Below the pieces are notes generated by a model, which was not told where the DNA came from, ran no database searches, and saw only the letters and a program-made list of their open reading frames with translations. From Achromobacter denitrificans NBRC 15125 (lineage in GTDB: Bacteria; Pseudomonadota; Gammaproteobacteria; Burkholderiales; Burkholderiaceae_B): a stretch of DNA of 64,000 bases. The translations under genes and the position numbers were made by a program. Of the stretch, positions 7,889 to 16,657 are shown in pieces; within the stretch, counting starts at the first letter, position 1; each line of letters begins with the position of its first letter. Location of the stretch: NCBI RefSeq assembly GCF_001571365.1, contig NZ_BCTQ01000009.1, positions 122,330 to 186,329 of the forward strand, given 5' to 3'.

Positions 7889-8785
7889 CTATCGCGGCCA
7901 GACCTTCGAGACGGCCCGGATGGTGGCCCACGCCACCCAGCGCGGGCTGGTCAGCCGCGCGGCCGGCAAGCGGCGCATCACGTCCACGGCCAGCCCGCCG
8001 CGCTTGTGCCATTCCTTCTTGCGCGTCTGGCTATCGGTCCAGCGGCCTTCCAGCCACGGGAACTCGCGGCGGCCCGGCTTGTAGACCGGCGGCGTGTTGT
8101 AGATCAGGATGTAGGCCAGGCGCGGCGCCTGCGAGGTGTTCGGGCCCGTGAAATGCAGGGTCCGGGCGTCGTGCACGGTGATGCCGCCCGGATCCAGCGG
8201 TTCGGGCACCGCCTGCTCGCGCGGGAAATCGCCGCAGCATTCCAGCGGATGCAGGCTCTTGTCCCCGCCCGGCGACCGGTGCTCCAGCACGTCCCACTTA
8301 TTCGAGCCCGGGATGAACTGCATGCAGCCGTTTTCCGTCGTGGCCGGCTGCAGCGCCAGCCAGATGCTCAGCTCGTTGTAGATGAAGTCCGGCGAGCGGA
8401 ACGCCTCGTCCTGGTGCCAGGGCGTCTCGGGGCCGTGGGGACCGGGCTTGAGCAGGGCATGCTCGCCGTAGAGAGCGGCATCCTCGCCCAGCAGCTGGCG
8501 GGCCAGCTCCAGGGTGCGCTCGTGATAGGCGGTCTTCAGGAGCCCGGGGGCATAATGGCGCGGATCGTGCAAACTGGGAAACTTGGCGGGCTTGGACGGA
8601 TCGTCACGGCTGACGAAGTCGTACTGGGCGCCTTCGTTGTAGCCGGTCTTGTTCGTGAACAGATCCATCAGGGTCCTGCGGATGTAGCCCACTTCGTCTT
8701 GCGGGCAGATGTCCTTCAGGGCCAGATACCCTTGTTCCCTGTAGCGCGCTGTCTCTGCTTCCGACAACAAACTGGTCTCTTCCAT
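7889..8785 (-). CDS. Phytanoyl-CoA dioxygenase (PhyH) family protein
   Basis: The protein has 298 residues. It is predicted to be a non-haem Fe(II)/2-oxoglutarate oxygenase with the double-stranded beta-helix fold. The iron-binding facial triad is visible as His124-x-Asp126 (in TPWHQDEAF) and His211 (in LHFTGPN), with Arg222 placed to hold the 2-oxoglutarate carboxylate. QFIPGSNKW between them is also typical of the family. Bacterial members hydroxylate diverse small molecules, including ectoine, phytanoyl groups and natural products, so the substrate is open. It is divergent from the acylphosphatase gene at 8947 and followed by two hairpins. Confidence 0.88.
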   Translation of the reverse strand: MEETSLLSEAETARYREQGYLALKDICPQDEVGYIRRTLMDLFTNKTGYNEGAQYDFVSRDDPSKPAKFPSLHDPRHYAPGLLKTAYHERTLELARQLLGEDAALYGEHALLKPGPHGPETPWHQDEAFRSPDFIYNELSIWLALQPATTENGCMQFIPGSNKWDVLEHRSPGGDKSLHPLECCGDFPREQAVPEPLDPGGITVHDARTLHFTGPNTSQAPRLAYILIYNTPPVYKPGRREFPWLEGRWTDSQTRKKEWHKRGGLAVDVMRRLPAARLTSPRWVAWATIRAVSKVWPR

Positions 8786-8946
8786 AATGGCTTCTCCAAG
8801 CTCTGGTAGCGGGTGTTCCCGTTGGCACGTTTTGACATGAGCTCTAACGTATCGCTTCGATGCCCATCGGGCCTATAGACCATCCGCCGTAGCCAATACC
8901 GCCTACGCATATCGCCAAGGGCGGCGCATCATCCGAAGGAAACCGC

Positions 8947-9243
8947 ATGCAAGACCCCAAAACCGACCCTCACATCGAAACCGTCCACGTCACCGTCAGC
9001 GGCGTCGTGCAGGGCGTGGGCTACCGCCACGCCACGGTCCGCCGCGCCCATCTGCTGGGCGCGCGGGGCTGGGTGCAGAACTTGCCGGACGGCACGGTCG
9101 AGGCCCTGGTGCAGGGCACGCCCGACCAGGTCGACCACATGCTGGAATGGCTGCGGCGAGGCCCGCCCGGCGCCGACGTGCGGGAAGTCACCACGCGCAG
9201 GGAGTACACGGATAAGCGTTACATCCGCTTCGAGCAGCTGTAA
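8947..9243 (+). CDS. Acylphosphatase
   Basis: The protein has 98 residues, full length for the family with a 10-residue N-terminal extension. It hydrolyses carboxyl-phosphate bonds in small acyl phosphates. The signature VQGVGYRHATVR holds the phosphate-binding Arg27, and GWVQNLPDG holds the catalytic Asn45. The ATG at 8947 is the only sensible start. It is a single-gene unit between the divergent PhyH-like gene and the convergent DMT transporter gene. Confidence 0.93.
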   Translation: MQDPKTDPHIETVHVTVSGVVQGVGYRHATVRRAHLLGARGWVQNLPDGTVEALVQGTPDQVDHMLEWLRRGPPGADVREVTTRREYTDKRYIRFEQL

Positions 9244-9287
9244 GCGCGCCCGCCTCGCGCGCCGGCAAGACTTAATCCGATAGGCGG

Positions 9288-9323
9288 AAAAAAGGCGGAA
9301 ACGGCGGAAGGAGCATCCGCCGT
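9288..9323 (-). terminator. Possible terminator of the DMT transporter gene
   Basis: An 8-bp perfect stem (9301-9308 with 9316-9323, 7-nt loop) is followed on the minus strand by a T-run that reads as A at 9288-9293. The 7-nt gap between stem and T-run makes it weaker than a standard intrinsic terminator. It lies in the convergent gap between acylphosphatase and the transporter. Confidence 0.4.
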
Positions 9324-9328
9324 AAGGC

Positions 9329-10234
9329 TCAGCGGGTGCGCAGCCAGCGCCCGCCCAATTGGTTGAGGATCAGCCCGGCCAGCACGCCCGCCGCTCCCAG
9401 CCATTGCAGCGGCCGCAGGCTTTCGCCGAACGCCATGGAGGCGGCCCACAGGCCCACCACCGGCACCAGCAGCGAAAACGGCGCGACCTTGGCCGCGGCG
9501 TGGCGCGTGAGCAACTGCGTCCACAGGGTGTAGGCCAGCAATGTCGCGAACCCGGCCAGGTAGAGCACCGACAGCGCTTCGCCCCAACCCATGCCGGCCA
9601 CCATGCCGACCACCGGCTCCCAGCCGTCGATGAGCACGGCCAGCAGCAGGAAGGGCAGCACCGGCGCGGCGCTGCTCCAGGCGATGAACGCGAACGGGTC
9701 GTAGCCGGGCGCCTTGCGGCTGGCCTGGCGCACGATGATGTTGGACACCGCCCACATGAACGCCGCGCCCAGCGTCAGCGCGAAACCCAGCATCGTCATC
9801 TGGCCCGGCCCGTCGCCGCGGCCGCCGGCGATGACCGCCAGCCCCAGCGCGGCGACGCCCAGGCCGATCCAGTGATGCCGCTGCGCACGTTCATGCAGCA
9901 TGGGCGCGGCCAGCAGCAGCGTGAAGAACGCCTGGGTCTGGATGACCAGCGAAGCCATGCCGGCCGGCATGCCAAATTTCAGCGCGGTGAAGAGCAGCCC
10001 GAACTGGCCCAGGCCTTGCACCAGGCCATAGGCGGCGACCCAGCGCCAGGGCACCTTGGGCGGTCGCACGAAGAGGATCAGGGGGAAGGCCGCCAGCGCG
10101 AACCGCAGGGCGCCGAGCATCATGGGCGAAAGCCCCCGCATGCCGACCTTCATGACGACGAAGTTGGAGCCCCAGATGACCACGACCGCCAGCGCGCAGA
10201 GATAGTCTTTTCGGGAAAGGTGGGTCGTGGACAT
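9329..10234 (-). CDS. EamA/DMT family transporter
   Basis: The protein has 301 residues and ten predicted membrane segments arranged as two five-helix EamA repeats (about residues 10-145 and 150-295). LCALAVVVIWGSNFVVMKVG at the N-terminus is a typical opening for this drug/metabolite exporter family. Members export amino acids or other metabolites from the cytoplasm. It lies 41 bp downstream of the threonine aldolase gene's stop on the same strand, so co-transcription with the amino-acid uptake operon is possible. Substrate unknown. Confidence 0.88.
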   Translation of the reverse strand: MSTTHLSRKDYLCALAVVVIWGSNFVVMKVGMRGLSPMMLGALRFALAAFPLILFVRPPKVPWRWVAAYGLVQGLGQFGLLFTALKFGMPAGMASLVIQTQAFFTLLLAAPMLHERAQRHHWIGLGVAALGLAVIAGGRGDGPGQMTMLGFALTLGAAFMWAVSNIIVRQASRKAPGYDPFAFIAWSSAAPVLPFLLLAVLIDGWEPVVGMVAGMGWGEALSVLYLAGFATLLAYTLWTQLLTRHAAAKVAPFSLLVPVVGLWAASMAFGESLRPLQWLGAAGVLAGLILNQLGGRWLRTR

Positions 10235-10275
10235 GCGGCATTATCGCACCGGGCGGATGCCCGGAACGGAGCAGA

Positions 10276-11331
10276 TCAGCGGGCGTTCAGCACCGTTTCG
10301 AAAGCCCGCACGGCCGCGTCGATGTCCTCGTCGCCGATGTGGCGGTGGGTCACGCAGCGCAGCCGCGTGCGGCCCCAGGGGCGGACCAGCAGGCCGGCCG
10401 CCTGCAGCGCCGCGACCCACCGCGCATTGTCCATGCCGGTGCCGGCCGTCTCCACCTGCACGATATTGGTTTGGGGCACGGTCGCGGACAGGGCCGGCGC
10501 CAGGCGGTTCACGCCGTCGCTCAGCCGACGCGCGCGGGCGTGGTCCTCGGCCAGCCGGCCGCCCATCGTCCGCACGCCTTCCAGGCCGGCCGCCGCCATG
10601 ATGCCCGACTGGCGCTGGGTGCCGCCCAGCATGCGGCGCAGCCCCCGCGCCTTGTCCATGACCGGTCGGGCGCCGGCCAGCACCGCGCCCACGGGCGCGC
10701 TCAGGCCCTTGGACAGGCACAGCGACACCGTATCGGCATGGCGGGCGATGTCTCCCGGCGCCACGCCCAGCGCCACGGCGGCGTTGAACAGGCGGGCGCC
10801 GTCCAGGTGGACCGCCGCGCCGGCCGCGTTCGCCATGCCGTGGACCGCCTGCATGTGGTCCAGGGGCAGGACCGAGCCGCCCGCGTTGTTGTGCGAGGTT
10901 TCCATCCCCACCAGCGAGGTCTTCAGCCGGTGCCCGCCGGCATGCAGCGCCTCTTCCAGGCGCCCCAGGTCCATCGCGCCCTCGGCGCCGGGCACGCCCA
11001 GGTAGAACAGCCCCGTGAAGGTGGCGGCGCCGCGTTCCGAGGTGTACATATGAGCCGTCGATTCCAGCACGACCTGTTCGTTGCGCTGCGTCTGCGCCAG
11101 CACGGCCAACAGATTGGCCATAGTGCAGCTGGGCACGAACAGCCCGGCGTCCTTGCCCAGGCTGGCGGCCACGTGCGCCTCCAGCTCGCGCACGGTGGGA
11201 TCGCCGTCCAGGCCGTCGTCGCCGATCGGCGCGGACCGCATGCGCTCGTACATCGCCTCGGTGGGGTGGGTAACGGTGTCGCTGCGCAGGTCGACGGGCG
11301 GGCGCCGGGTGGCGGGGGTACGCTGGGTCAT
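10276..11331 (-). CDS. ltaE: Low-specificity L-threonine aldolase
   Basis: The protein has 351 residues. It is a fold-type I PLP enzyme that cleaves L-threonine or L-allo-threonine to glycine and acetaldehyde. DLRSDTVTHPTEAM at residues 14-27 is the family N-terminal signature. VHLDGAR at 175-181 contacts the cofactor, and SLCLSKGLSAPVG places the PLP-binding lysine at about residue 208. Its start is only 5 bp downstream of the stop of the ABC ATPase gene, so it is the last gene of the gltIJKL-like operon, linking amino-acid uptake to threonine or other beta-hydroxy-amino-acid breakdown. Confidence 0.93.
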   Translation of the reverse strand: MTQRTPATRRPPVDLRSDTVTHPTEAMYERMRSAPIGDDGLDGDPTVRELEAHVAASLGKDAGLFVPSCTMANLLAVLAQTQRNEQVVLESTAHMYTSERGAATFTGLFYLGVPGAEGAMDLGRLEEALHAGGHRLKTSLVGMETSHNNAGGSVLPLDHMQAVHGMANAAGAAVHLDGARLFNAAVALGVAPGDIARHADTVSLCLSKGLSAPVGAVLAGARPVMDKARGLRRMLGGTQRQSGIMAAAGLEGVRTMGGRLAEDHARARRLSDGVNRLAPALSATVPQTNIVQVETAGTGMDNARWVAALQAAGLLVRPWGRTRLRCVTHRHIGDEDIDAAVRAFETVLNAR

Positions 11332-11336
11332 GGCTA

Positions 11337-12095
11337 TCAGTGCTGCAGGATTTTGGAAAGGAACTGGCGCGTGCGCGGCGCACGCTCTTCTACGTTGCCG
11401 AAGAACTGCTCTTTCTCGCAGTCCTCCACGATCTTGCCGCCGTCCATGAAGATCACGCGGTCGGCGACGCGGCGGGCGAATCCCATTTCATGGGTGACCA
11501 CCATCATCGTCATGCCGTCGCCCGCCAGGTCGGTCATCACGTCCAGCACCTCATTGACCATCTCGGGGTCCAGGGCCGACGTCGGTTCGTCGAACAGCAT
11601 CACCACCGGGTCCATCGACAAGGCGCGCGCGATCGCCACGCGCTGCTGCTGGCCGCCCGACAGTTCCCCGGGATGCTTGTCCTTGTGCGCGGACAGGCCC
11701 ACGCGGTCCAGCAGCGCCAGCGCGCGCTGGCGCGCCTCGTCCTGGCCGCGCTTGAGCACCTTGACCTGGCCCAGGCACAGGTTCTCGGTCACGGACAGGT
11801 GCGGGAACAGCTCGAAATGCTGGAACACCATGCCGGCCACGGCGCGCAGCTTGGGCAGGTTGGTGCGCGGATCGCCCACCGAAATGCCGTTGACCACGAT
11901 GTCGCCCTTCTGGAAGGGCTCCAGCGCGTTCACGGTCTTGATCAGCGTGGACTTGCCGGAACCGGACGGCCCGCAGACCACCACGACCTCGCCGCGGCCG
12001 ACGGTGGTCGAGCAATCGTCCAGCACCTGGAAGGCGCCGTACCATTTGCTGACCTGCCTGATCTCGATCATCGGAGGCTTGGGGATATCTTGCAT
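11337..12095 (-). CDS. gltL: Polar amino acid ABC transporter ATP-binding protein (GltL-like)
   Basis: The protein has 252 residues. It is the cytoplasmic ATPase of the glutamate/aspartate-type importer. Walker A is GPSGSGKST (residues 42-50), the ABC signature is [15 protein letters not shown], and Walker B is [13 protein letters not shown], followed by the His-switch in VVTHEMGFA. It is the fourth gene of the operon whose order in transcription is binding protein, two permeases, ATPase, threonine aldolase. A perfect DnaA-box 9-mer overlaps the region just before its start codon. Confidence 0.93.
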   Translation of the reverse strand: MQDIPKPPMIEIRQVSKWYGAFQVLDDCSTTVGRGEVVVVCGPSGSGKSTLIKTVNALEPFQKGDIVVNGISVGDPRTNLPKLRAVAGMVFQHFELFPHLSVTENLCLGQVKVLKRGQDEARQRALALLDRVGLSAHKDKHPGELSGGQQQRVAIARALSMDPVVMLFDEPTSALDPEMVNEVLDVMTDLAGDGMTMMVVTHEMGFARRVADRVIFMDGGKIVEDCEKEQFFGNVEERAPRTRQFLSKILQH

Positions 12096-12104
12096 CGTTG
12101 AACC

Positions 12105-12113
12105 TGTGGATAA
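12105..12113 (-). other. Perfect DnaA-box 9-mer at the gltL translation-initiation region
   Basis: Read toward gltL this is TTATCCACA, followed by GG, so that the AGG of the motif lies about 8 bases before the ATG (12093-12095) and can serve as the Shine-Dalgarno element. It is in the 42-bp gap between the permease and ATPase genes. DnaA binding is inference. Confidence 0.45.
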
Positions 12114-12137
12114 CTTGTGGAAGACGGATGCGGAGGT

Positions 12138-12827
12138 TTAGCGCAGCACGCGCGTGCGCTTTTCCAGCCGCTTGACCAGGCGGGACGCGGTGAAGCAGAT
12201 GATGAAGTACACCACCGCCACGAACAGGTAGAGCTCCACCAGGCGGCCGTCGCGCTGGCCGATCTTGGCCGCCGCGCCCAGGAAGTCGGTCAGCGACAGC
12301 ACGTACACCAGCGACGTATCCTGGAACAGGATGATGACGCGCGTAAGCAGCGCCGGCACCATGTTGCGAAACGCCTGCGGCAGCACCACGTAGCGCATGC
12401 CCTGCCAGGAGGTCAGCCCCAGCGCCATGCTGGCCGACACCTGGCCGCGCGCGATCGACTGGATCCCCGCGCGCATGATCTCGCAGAAGTACGCGGCCTC
12501 GAACAGGGTGAAGGTGATCACCGCCGAATTGAACGCGCCCACCCGCAGCGGCGTGGGCGAGCCCACGATCCAGGCGGCGATGTACGGCATCAGGAAGTAG
12601 AACCAGAAGATCACCAGCAGCAGCGGGATCGAACGCATCACGTTCACGTAGATGCCCGCCGGCACCGACAATATCCTGAACCGCGACAGGCGCATCATCG
12701 CCAGCATCGTGCCCAGCGCCAGCCCCATCACGGCCGCCAGCGCGGTCAGCGTCAAGGTGAACGTCATGCCCGTCTGGAACAGATAGGGCAGGGCGCTGCC
12801 GATGACGTCGAAATCGAATTTGCCCAT
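12138..12827 (-). CDS. gltK: Polar amino acid ABC transporter permease (GltK-like)
   Basis: The protein has 229 residues, the usual size for HisM/GltK-type permeases. Transmembrane segments are predicted at about residues 20-45, 55-80, 90-115 and 185-210. The EAA-type cytoplasmic loop around SMALGLTSWQGMRYVVLPQAFR contacts the ATPase. It is coupled to the upstream permease gene with a 4-bp gap. The pair should form the heterodimeric membrane channel of the importer. Confidence 0.92.
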   Translation of the reverse strand: MGKFDFDVIGSALPYLFQTGMTFTLTLTALAAVMGLALGTMLAMMRLSRFRILSVPAGIYVNVMRSIPLLLVIFWFYFLMPYIAAWIVGSPTPLRVGAFNSAVITFTLFEAAYFCEIMRAGIQSIARGQVSASMALGLTSWQGMRYVVLPQAFRNMVPALLTRVIILFQDTSLVYVLSLTDFLGAAAKIGQRDGRLVELYLFVAVVYFIICFTASRLVKRLEKRTRVLR

Positions 12828-12831
12828 GATG

Positions 12832-13584
12832 CTAGCGCCCGCCCTTGCCCGCGGCGCCGATCAGGCCGGGCACCGCCGAACGGCGCTCGATCGTGCGCAT
12901 GCCCAGGACGACGATGCCGTTGAGGATCAGGTAGATGACGGTGGCCGCGGAAAACGCCTCGAAGATATGGAAGCTGAACTCCGCCATGGAACGCGCCTGG
13001 CCGGTCAGCTCAAGCAGGCCGATGGTCAGCGCCACCGAGGAGTATTTGACGGTGCCCATGAACTCCGAGGTGAGCGGCGGCAGCACGATGCGGAAGGCCT
13101 CGGGCAGGATCACGTAGCGGTAGACCTGCGCCTCGGTCAGGCCCAGCGCGGTGCCCGCCTGGAACTGGCCGCGCGGCAGCGACTGTATGCCCGCGCGCAG
13201 CTGCTCGGCCACGCGCGCCGAACCATAGAACCCCAGGCACAGGACGGCGGGCACGAACTGGCCCCAGGGCTGCGGCATCTGCTTCATCGCCAGGCCCCAG
13301 GCATGCGGCAGCAGCTCGGGCAGCACGAAGTACCACAGGAACATCTGCACCAGCAGCGGCACGTTGCGGAACAGCTCCACGTAGGTCGCGCCGACCGCGT
13401 TCATCAGGCGGGACTGCGCGGTGCGCATCACGCCCAGGCAGGACCCCAGCAGCAGCGCGAAGACCCACGCCGTCAAGGCCAGCGCGAGGGTCCAGCCCAC
13501 GCCGATCAGAATCGTCTCCAGGAACGTATGCACGCCGTCCGGCGACATCTCCAGGAAGACGTCCCAACTCCAGTTGTAGTTCAT
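12832..13584 (-). CDS. gltJ: Polar amino acid ABC transporter permease (GltJ-like)
   Basis: The protein has 250 residues from the ATG at 13582-13584, where it begins MNYNWSWDVFLE, a usual GltJ opening; the open frame extends farther upstream but without family similarity. It has four or five membrane segments and the EAA-type loop GTALGLTEAQVYRYVILPEAFR. It is the second gene of the gltIJKL-like operon, 96 bp downstream of the binding-protein gene and 4 bp upstream of the partner permease. Confidence 0.92.
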   Translation of the reverse strand: MNYNWSWDVFLEMSPDGVHTFLETILIGVGWTLALALTAWVFALLLGSCLGVMRTAQSRLMNAVGATYVELFRNVPLLVQMFLWYFVLPELLPHAWGLAMKQMPQPWGQFVPAVLCLGFYGSARVAEQLRAGIQSLPRGQFQAGTALGLTEAQVYRYVILPEAFRIVLPPLTSEFMGTVKYSSVALTIGLLELTGQARSMAEFSFHIFEAFSAATVIYLILNGIVVLGMRTIERRSAVPGLIGAAGKGGR

Positions 13585-13680
13585 GCCTATCCTTCGATGG
13601 CGATGCCGTCCGCGTCCGGCGAGCGGCATCCATGCCCCGGCAGGGGCCGCGGGAAGGCTCGCCTCCCGCGGACCGCCTGC

Positions 13681-14592
13681 TTACTCGTATGCCTTGGGGT
13701 CGCCGGAATCGGTGGGATTGGCCAGCGCGCGCTTCAGGGCGTCGCTCATCGGGTACTTCAGGTTGATCTGCTTGGGCGGGATCGGCGAATTGAAGTACTT
13801 GTCGTAGATCGCGGCCACCTTGCCCGTCTTGATCAGGTCCCGCACGGCGTCGTCCACCACCTTCTTGAAGGCCGGGTCGTCCTTGGGCTCCATGATGCCG
13901 TAGGGCGCCATTTCCAGGCCCTTCGTGCCGATCACGAACGCATCCGGATTCTTCGACGACGCCACCGCGCCGTAGGCAATGCCGTCGTCATTGGCCGAGC
14001 CCGCGGCGCGGCCCGATTCCACCATCAGGATGGTTTCGGCCGTGTCCTTGGTGGGCGCCATGGTAATGCCCAGGTTGCCCTTGGCGTTCAGCTGCGAGAT
14101 CAGGCGGAAGGTCTGCCCGCCCGCCTGGGCCGCGATGGACTTGCCGCGGAAGGACTCCAGGTTGTTCGGGTCCACGCCGCCGTCCTTGCGCGCCACCAGC
14201 ACCACCTGGGCCACGAAGGTGGTGGGCGCGAACGACACCAGCTTGTGGCGCTCGATATTGTTGGTGGTGTTGCCGCATTCCAGGTCGATCGTGCCGTTGG
14301 CCAGCAGCGGGATGCGCGTGGCCGACGTGGTCGGGTTGTAGCGCACCTCCAGCTTGGGCAGCTTCAGCGCGGCCTTCACGTACTGGGCGACTTCCTGGCA
14401 GATCTCCACCGTATAGCCGATCGGCTTCTGGTTGCCGTCGAGGTAGGCGAAGGGCACCGAGGTCTCGGGGTGGCCCAGCGTGATCACGCCGGTTTCCTTG
14501 ATCTTGTCCAGGCGGCTCGGGCCTTCGGCGTGGGCGGATGCGGCGCTGCCGAGCAGGGCCGCGGCGACGGAGATCGCAGCAAGTGCTTTCAT
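13681..14592 (-). CDS. gltI: Glutamate/aspartate-type ABC transporter binding protein (GltI-like)
   Basis: The protein has 303 residues from the ATG at 14590-14592, with a signal peptide at about residues 1-22 ending SAHA. Landmarks shared with GltI of enteric bacteria are the mature start with GVITLGHPETSVPF, the ligand-site stretch RIPLLANGTIDLECG plus TTNNIERH, and the C-terminal SPIPPKQINLKYP. It captures acidic or related amino acids in the periplasm for the permease pair encoded downstream. It is the first gene of the operon, and its upstream region is shared with the divergent LysR gene at 14764. Confidence 0.92.
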   Translation of the reverse strand: MKALAAISVAAALLGSAASAHAEGPSRLDKIKETGVITLGHPETSVPFAYLDGNQKPIGYTVEICQEVAQYVKAALKLPKLEVRYNPTTSATRIPLLANGTIDLECGNTTNNIERHKLVSFAPTTFVAQVVLVARKDGGVDPNNLESFRGKSIAAQAGGQTFRLISQLNAKGNLGITMAPTKDTAETILMVESGRAAGSANDDGIAYGAVASSKNPDAFVIGTKGLEMAPYGIMEPKDDPAFKKVVDDAVRDLIKTGKVAAIYDKYFNSPIPPKQINLKYPMSDALKRALANPTDSGDPKAYE

Positions 14593-14763
14593 CTGATTCC
14601 CTTGGCGCCGTTCGAGCGGCGCGTGCTTATATTTACGATCGGCGGCTTCAGGCCTGCTGGAAACCGCCGCGCTCCGCGATGAGCCCCGCGGCTGGCGAAA
14701 AGTATCAACTAGCAGTATGGTTTTATCCAGTTCCAATCGAGTATTCCTCTATACGGATTTGAC

Positions 14764-15696
14764 ATGGCCATTCCACGCATGGGCTTGCGACACATCGAGG
14801 CCTTCCGGGCCGTCATGATGACCGGCTCGATGACCGCCGCCGCGCGGCGCGTGCATACCTCGCAGCCGCACGTTAGCCGCTTAATCGCGCAATTGGAAGC
14901 CATCACCCAGTTCCCCTTGTTCGATCGCAACGGCAGCCGCCTGACCCCCACGCAGGATGGCTCGCGCTTCTTTCAGGAAGTGGAGAAAACCTTCATCGGC
15001 CTGGCCGGCCTGGAGTCCGCGGCGGCCAGCATCCGCTCATTCAGCGCCAGCCGCCTGAGCGTGGCCGCCATGCCGCGGCTGGCCGGCGGGCTGCTGGCCC
15101 GCATCGTCGCCGCCTTCAAGACCGAATACCCGGACGTCATGGTGTCCATCCATTCCGGCAATGCCAGCACGGTGCACAACTGGATCAGTTCGGGATTCTG
15201 CGACACGGGCCTGGCGATGCTGTCGGGGGACTCCCCCGGCATCCAGGTCGAGCCCGTGCTCTCGATGAGCTGCGTGGCCGTGGTGCCCAAGGGGCACCGG
15301 CTGGCCCGGCTGAAGAAGCTCAAGCCCGCCGACTTCGCCGGCGAACCGTTCGTCGCCTTCACCAGCGGCACGCCGCTGCGCGAGAAAATCGACAACGTCT
15401 TCAAGACGGCCAAGGTCGAACGGCAGATCGTGGCCGAGGCCGGACTGGGCTCGTCCATCTGCGCGCTCGTCGGCGCGGGGCTGGGCGTGGCCCTCATCAA
15501 CCCGCTGGCCGCCCGCGAGGAATTCGAGGCCAACGGTGTGGAGGTGCGCCCCTTCAGCCCGGCGGTGCCGGTCACGGTGGCCTTGCTCTATCCCCCGTAC
15601 CACACGCGCACCCGCCTGGTCAGCGTGTTCTCGCGCTACGCCCACCAGCTCATGCAGGAAGAAATGGGCGATCTGAAGGCCCGGCCGGCGCGCTGA
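14764..15696 (+). CDS. LysR family transcriptional regulator
   Basis: The protein has 310 residues. The N-terminal winged helix includes HIEAFRAVMMTGSMTAAARR and TSQPHVSRLIAQLEA (residues about 10-50), followed by a LysR effector domain. It is divergent from gltI with a 171-bp shared intergenic region, so it probably controls the gltIJKL-ltaE operon, perhaps in response to the transported amino acid. It converges on the GntR gene at 15721 with a 24-bp gap. Confidence 0.9.
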   Translation: MAIPRMGLRHIEAFRAVMMTGSMTAAARRVHTSQPHVSRLIAQLEAITQFPLFDRNGSRLTPTQDGSRFFQEVEKTFIGLAGLESAAASIRSFSASRLSVAAMPRLAGGLLARIVAAFKTEYPDVMVSIHSGNASTVHNWISSGFCDTGLAMLSGDSPGIQVEPVLSMSCVAVVPKGHRLARLKKLKPADFAGEPFVAFTSGTPLREKIDNVFKTAKVERQIVAEAGLGSSICALVGAGLGVALINPLAAREEFEANGVEVRPFSPAVPVTVALLYPPYHTRTRLVSVFSRYAHQLMQEEMGDLKARPAR

Positions 15697-15720
15697 CATC
15701 GCCGACGGCGTCAAGCCGCT

Positions 15721-16428
15721 TTACTCGACTTCCTTGTCCACGTGCTGGACCACCAGGTCGATCACGCGCGGCGTGTTCTTCGAGGCCAGCGCCTCGATGA
15801 TCGCGCAGTGTTCCTGGTGCAGGGTGTGGCGGCTTTCCGGCACGAAGCCATACACGCGCCAGGCCTGTATCCAAAGCTGATGGATCTGCCGCTGCATGGC
15901 GGAGAGAATGGGGTTGCCGGCGAGCTCGGCGACCTTGGCCTCGAAGCTCATGTCCAGGCCGGCGTTCTCTTCGAATTCGCCGCTGGCCGTCTTGTCCAGG
16001 GCATTCTCGTCGATCAGCTCTTTCAGCGCGCGGATCCCGCTTTTGTTGGCCTTGATGGCATAGGCCTCGAAGATCGCCCGCTCGATCGCGGTGCGAGCCG
16101 CGATCAACTGCTGCATGAACTCCTTGGAGACGCCCAGCGCCAGCAGCGCGTTCAGGTTGTCGCCGCTGCTGGCAACGGCCTGCTTCTCGACGAAGTAGGT
16201 GCCGCTGCCGACCCGCGTCTCGATGCGCCCCGCGGCCTCCAGGACCTTGAGCGCCTGGCGGATCGAAGAACGACTGACCGAAAAACTCTCCGATAGCTCG
16301 CGCTCCGAAGGCAGCTTGTCGCCAATCTGGAACTGGCCGCTGTTCAGGAGATTCTCAAGCTGCTGGCAGACCTCCTGAAAGATGTCTGTCCGCTTGATGG
16401 GGAGCATTGAAAAACGGGGCTTGCTCAT
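15721..16428 (-). CDS. GntR family regulator, FadR/FCD subfamily
   Basis: The protein has 235 residues. The winged helix lies at about residues 10-80, with GDKLPSERELSESFSVSRSSIRQALKVLEAAG, the GntR signature. Residues about 95-230 form an all-helical FCD effector domain. It is divergent from the IlvD/Edd-MHS-FAD oxidoreductase operon over a 229-bp region holding TGGTA/TACCA-type inverted repeats, so it is probably the repressor of that operon, released by a pathway substrate such as a sugar acid or other carboxylate. Confidence 0.9.
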   Translation of the reverse strand: MSKPRFSMLPIKRTDIFQEVCQQLENLLNSGQFQIGDKLPSERELSESFSVSRSSIRQALKVLEAAGRIETRVGSGTYFVEKQAVASSGDNLNALLALGVSKEFMQQLIAARTAIERAIFEAYAIKANKSGIRALKELIDENALDKTASGEFEENAGLDMSFEAKVAELAGNPILSAMQRQIHQLWIQAWRVYGFVPESRHTLHQEHCAIIEALASKNTPRVIDLVVQHVDKEVE

Positions 16429-16472
16429 GTGGATTCAGTGCCGGACATCCGAAAAGAGAGACGTTGGACTTT

Positions 16473-16572
16473 ACCATTCTTCAACCAAATGGTCCGTCCA
16501 CTTTCCCATACATCACATCTCCGCGCCCATCAATTGGGGAAAATTTGGATAAATTGGTAAGTTGTCCTACCA
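16473..16572. promoter_or_regulatory. Divergent promoter region with two inverted repeats, candidate GntR operators
   Basis: Two spaced inverted repeats of the same half-site lie between the GntR and dehydratase genes: ACCAT (16473-16477) with ATGGT (16489-16493), and TGGTA (16555-16559) with TACCA (16568-16572). The half-site resembles the TGGT/ACCA core bound by several FadR-type GntR proteins, but the arm spacing is wider than in known operators, so this is tentative. The second repeat lies 86 bp before the dehydratase ATG. Confidence 0.35.
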
Positions 16573-16657
16573 CTTTAATCGGATAGCATACCAGTTAGTC
16601 AGCGCCAAGCCGCTCGCGATCGACGCGCGCGGACCGCGAAACCAGGAGACAGCAGCG

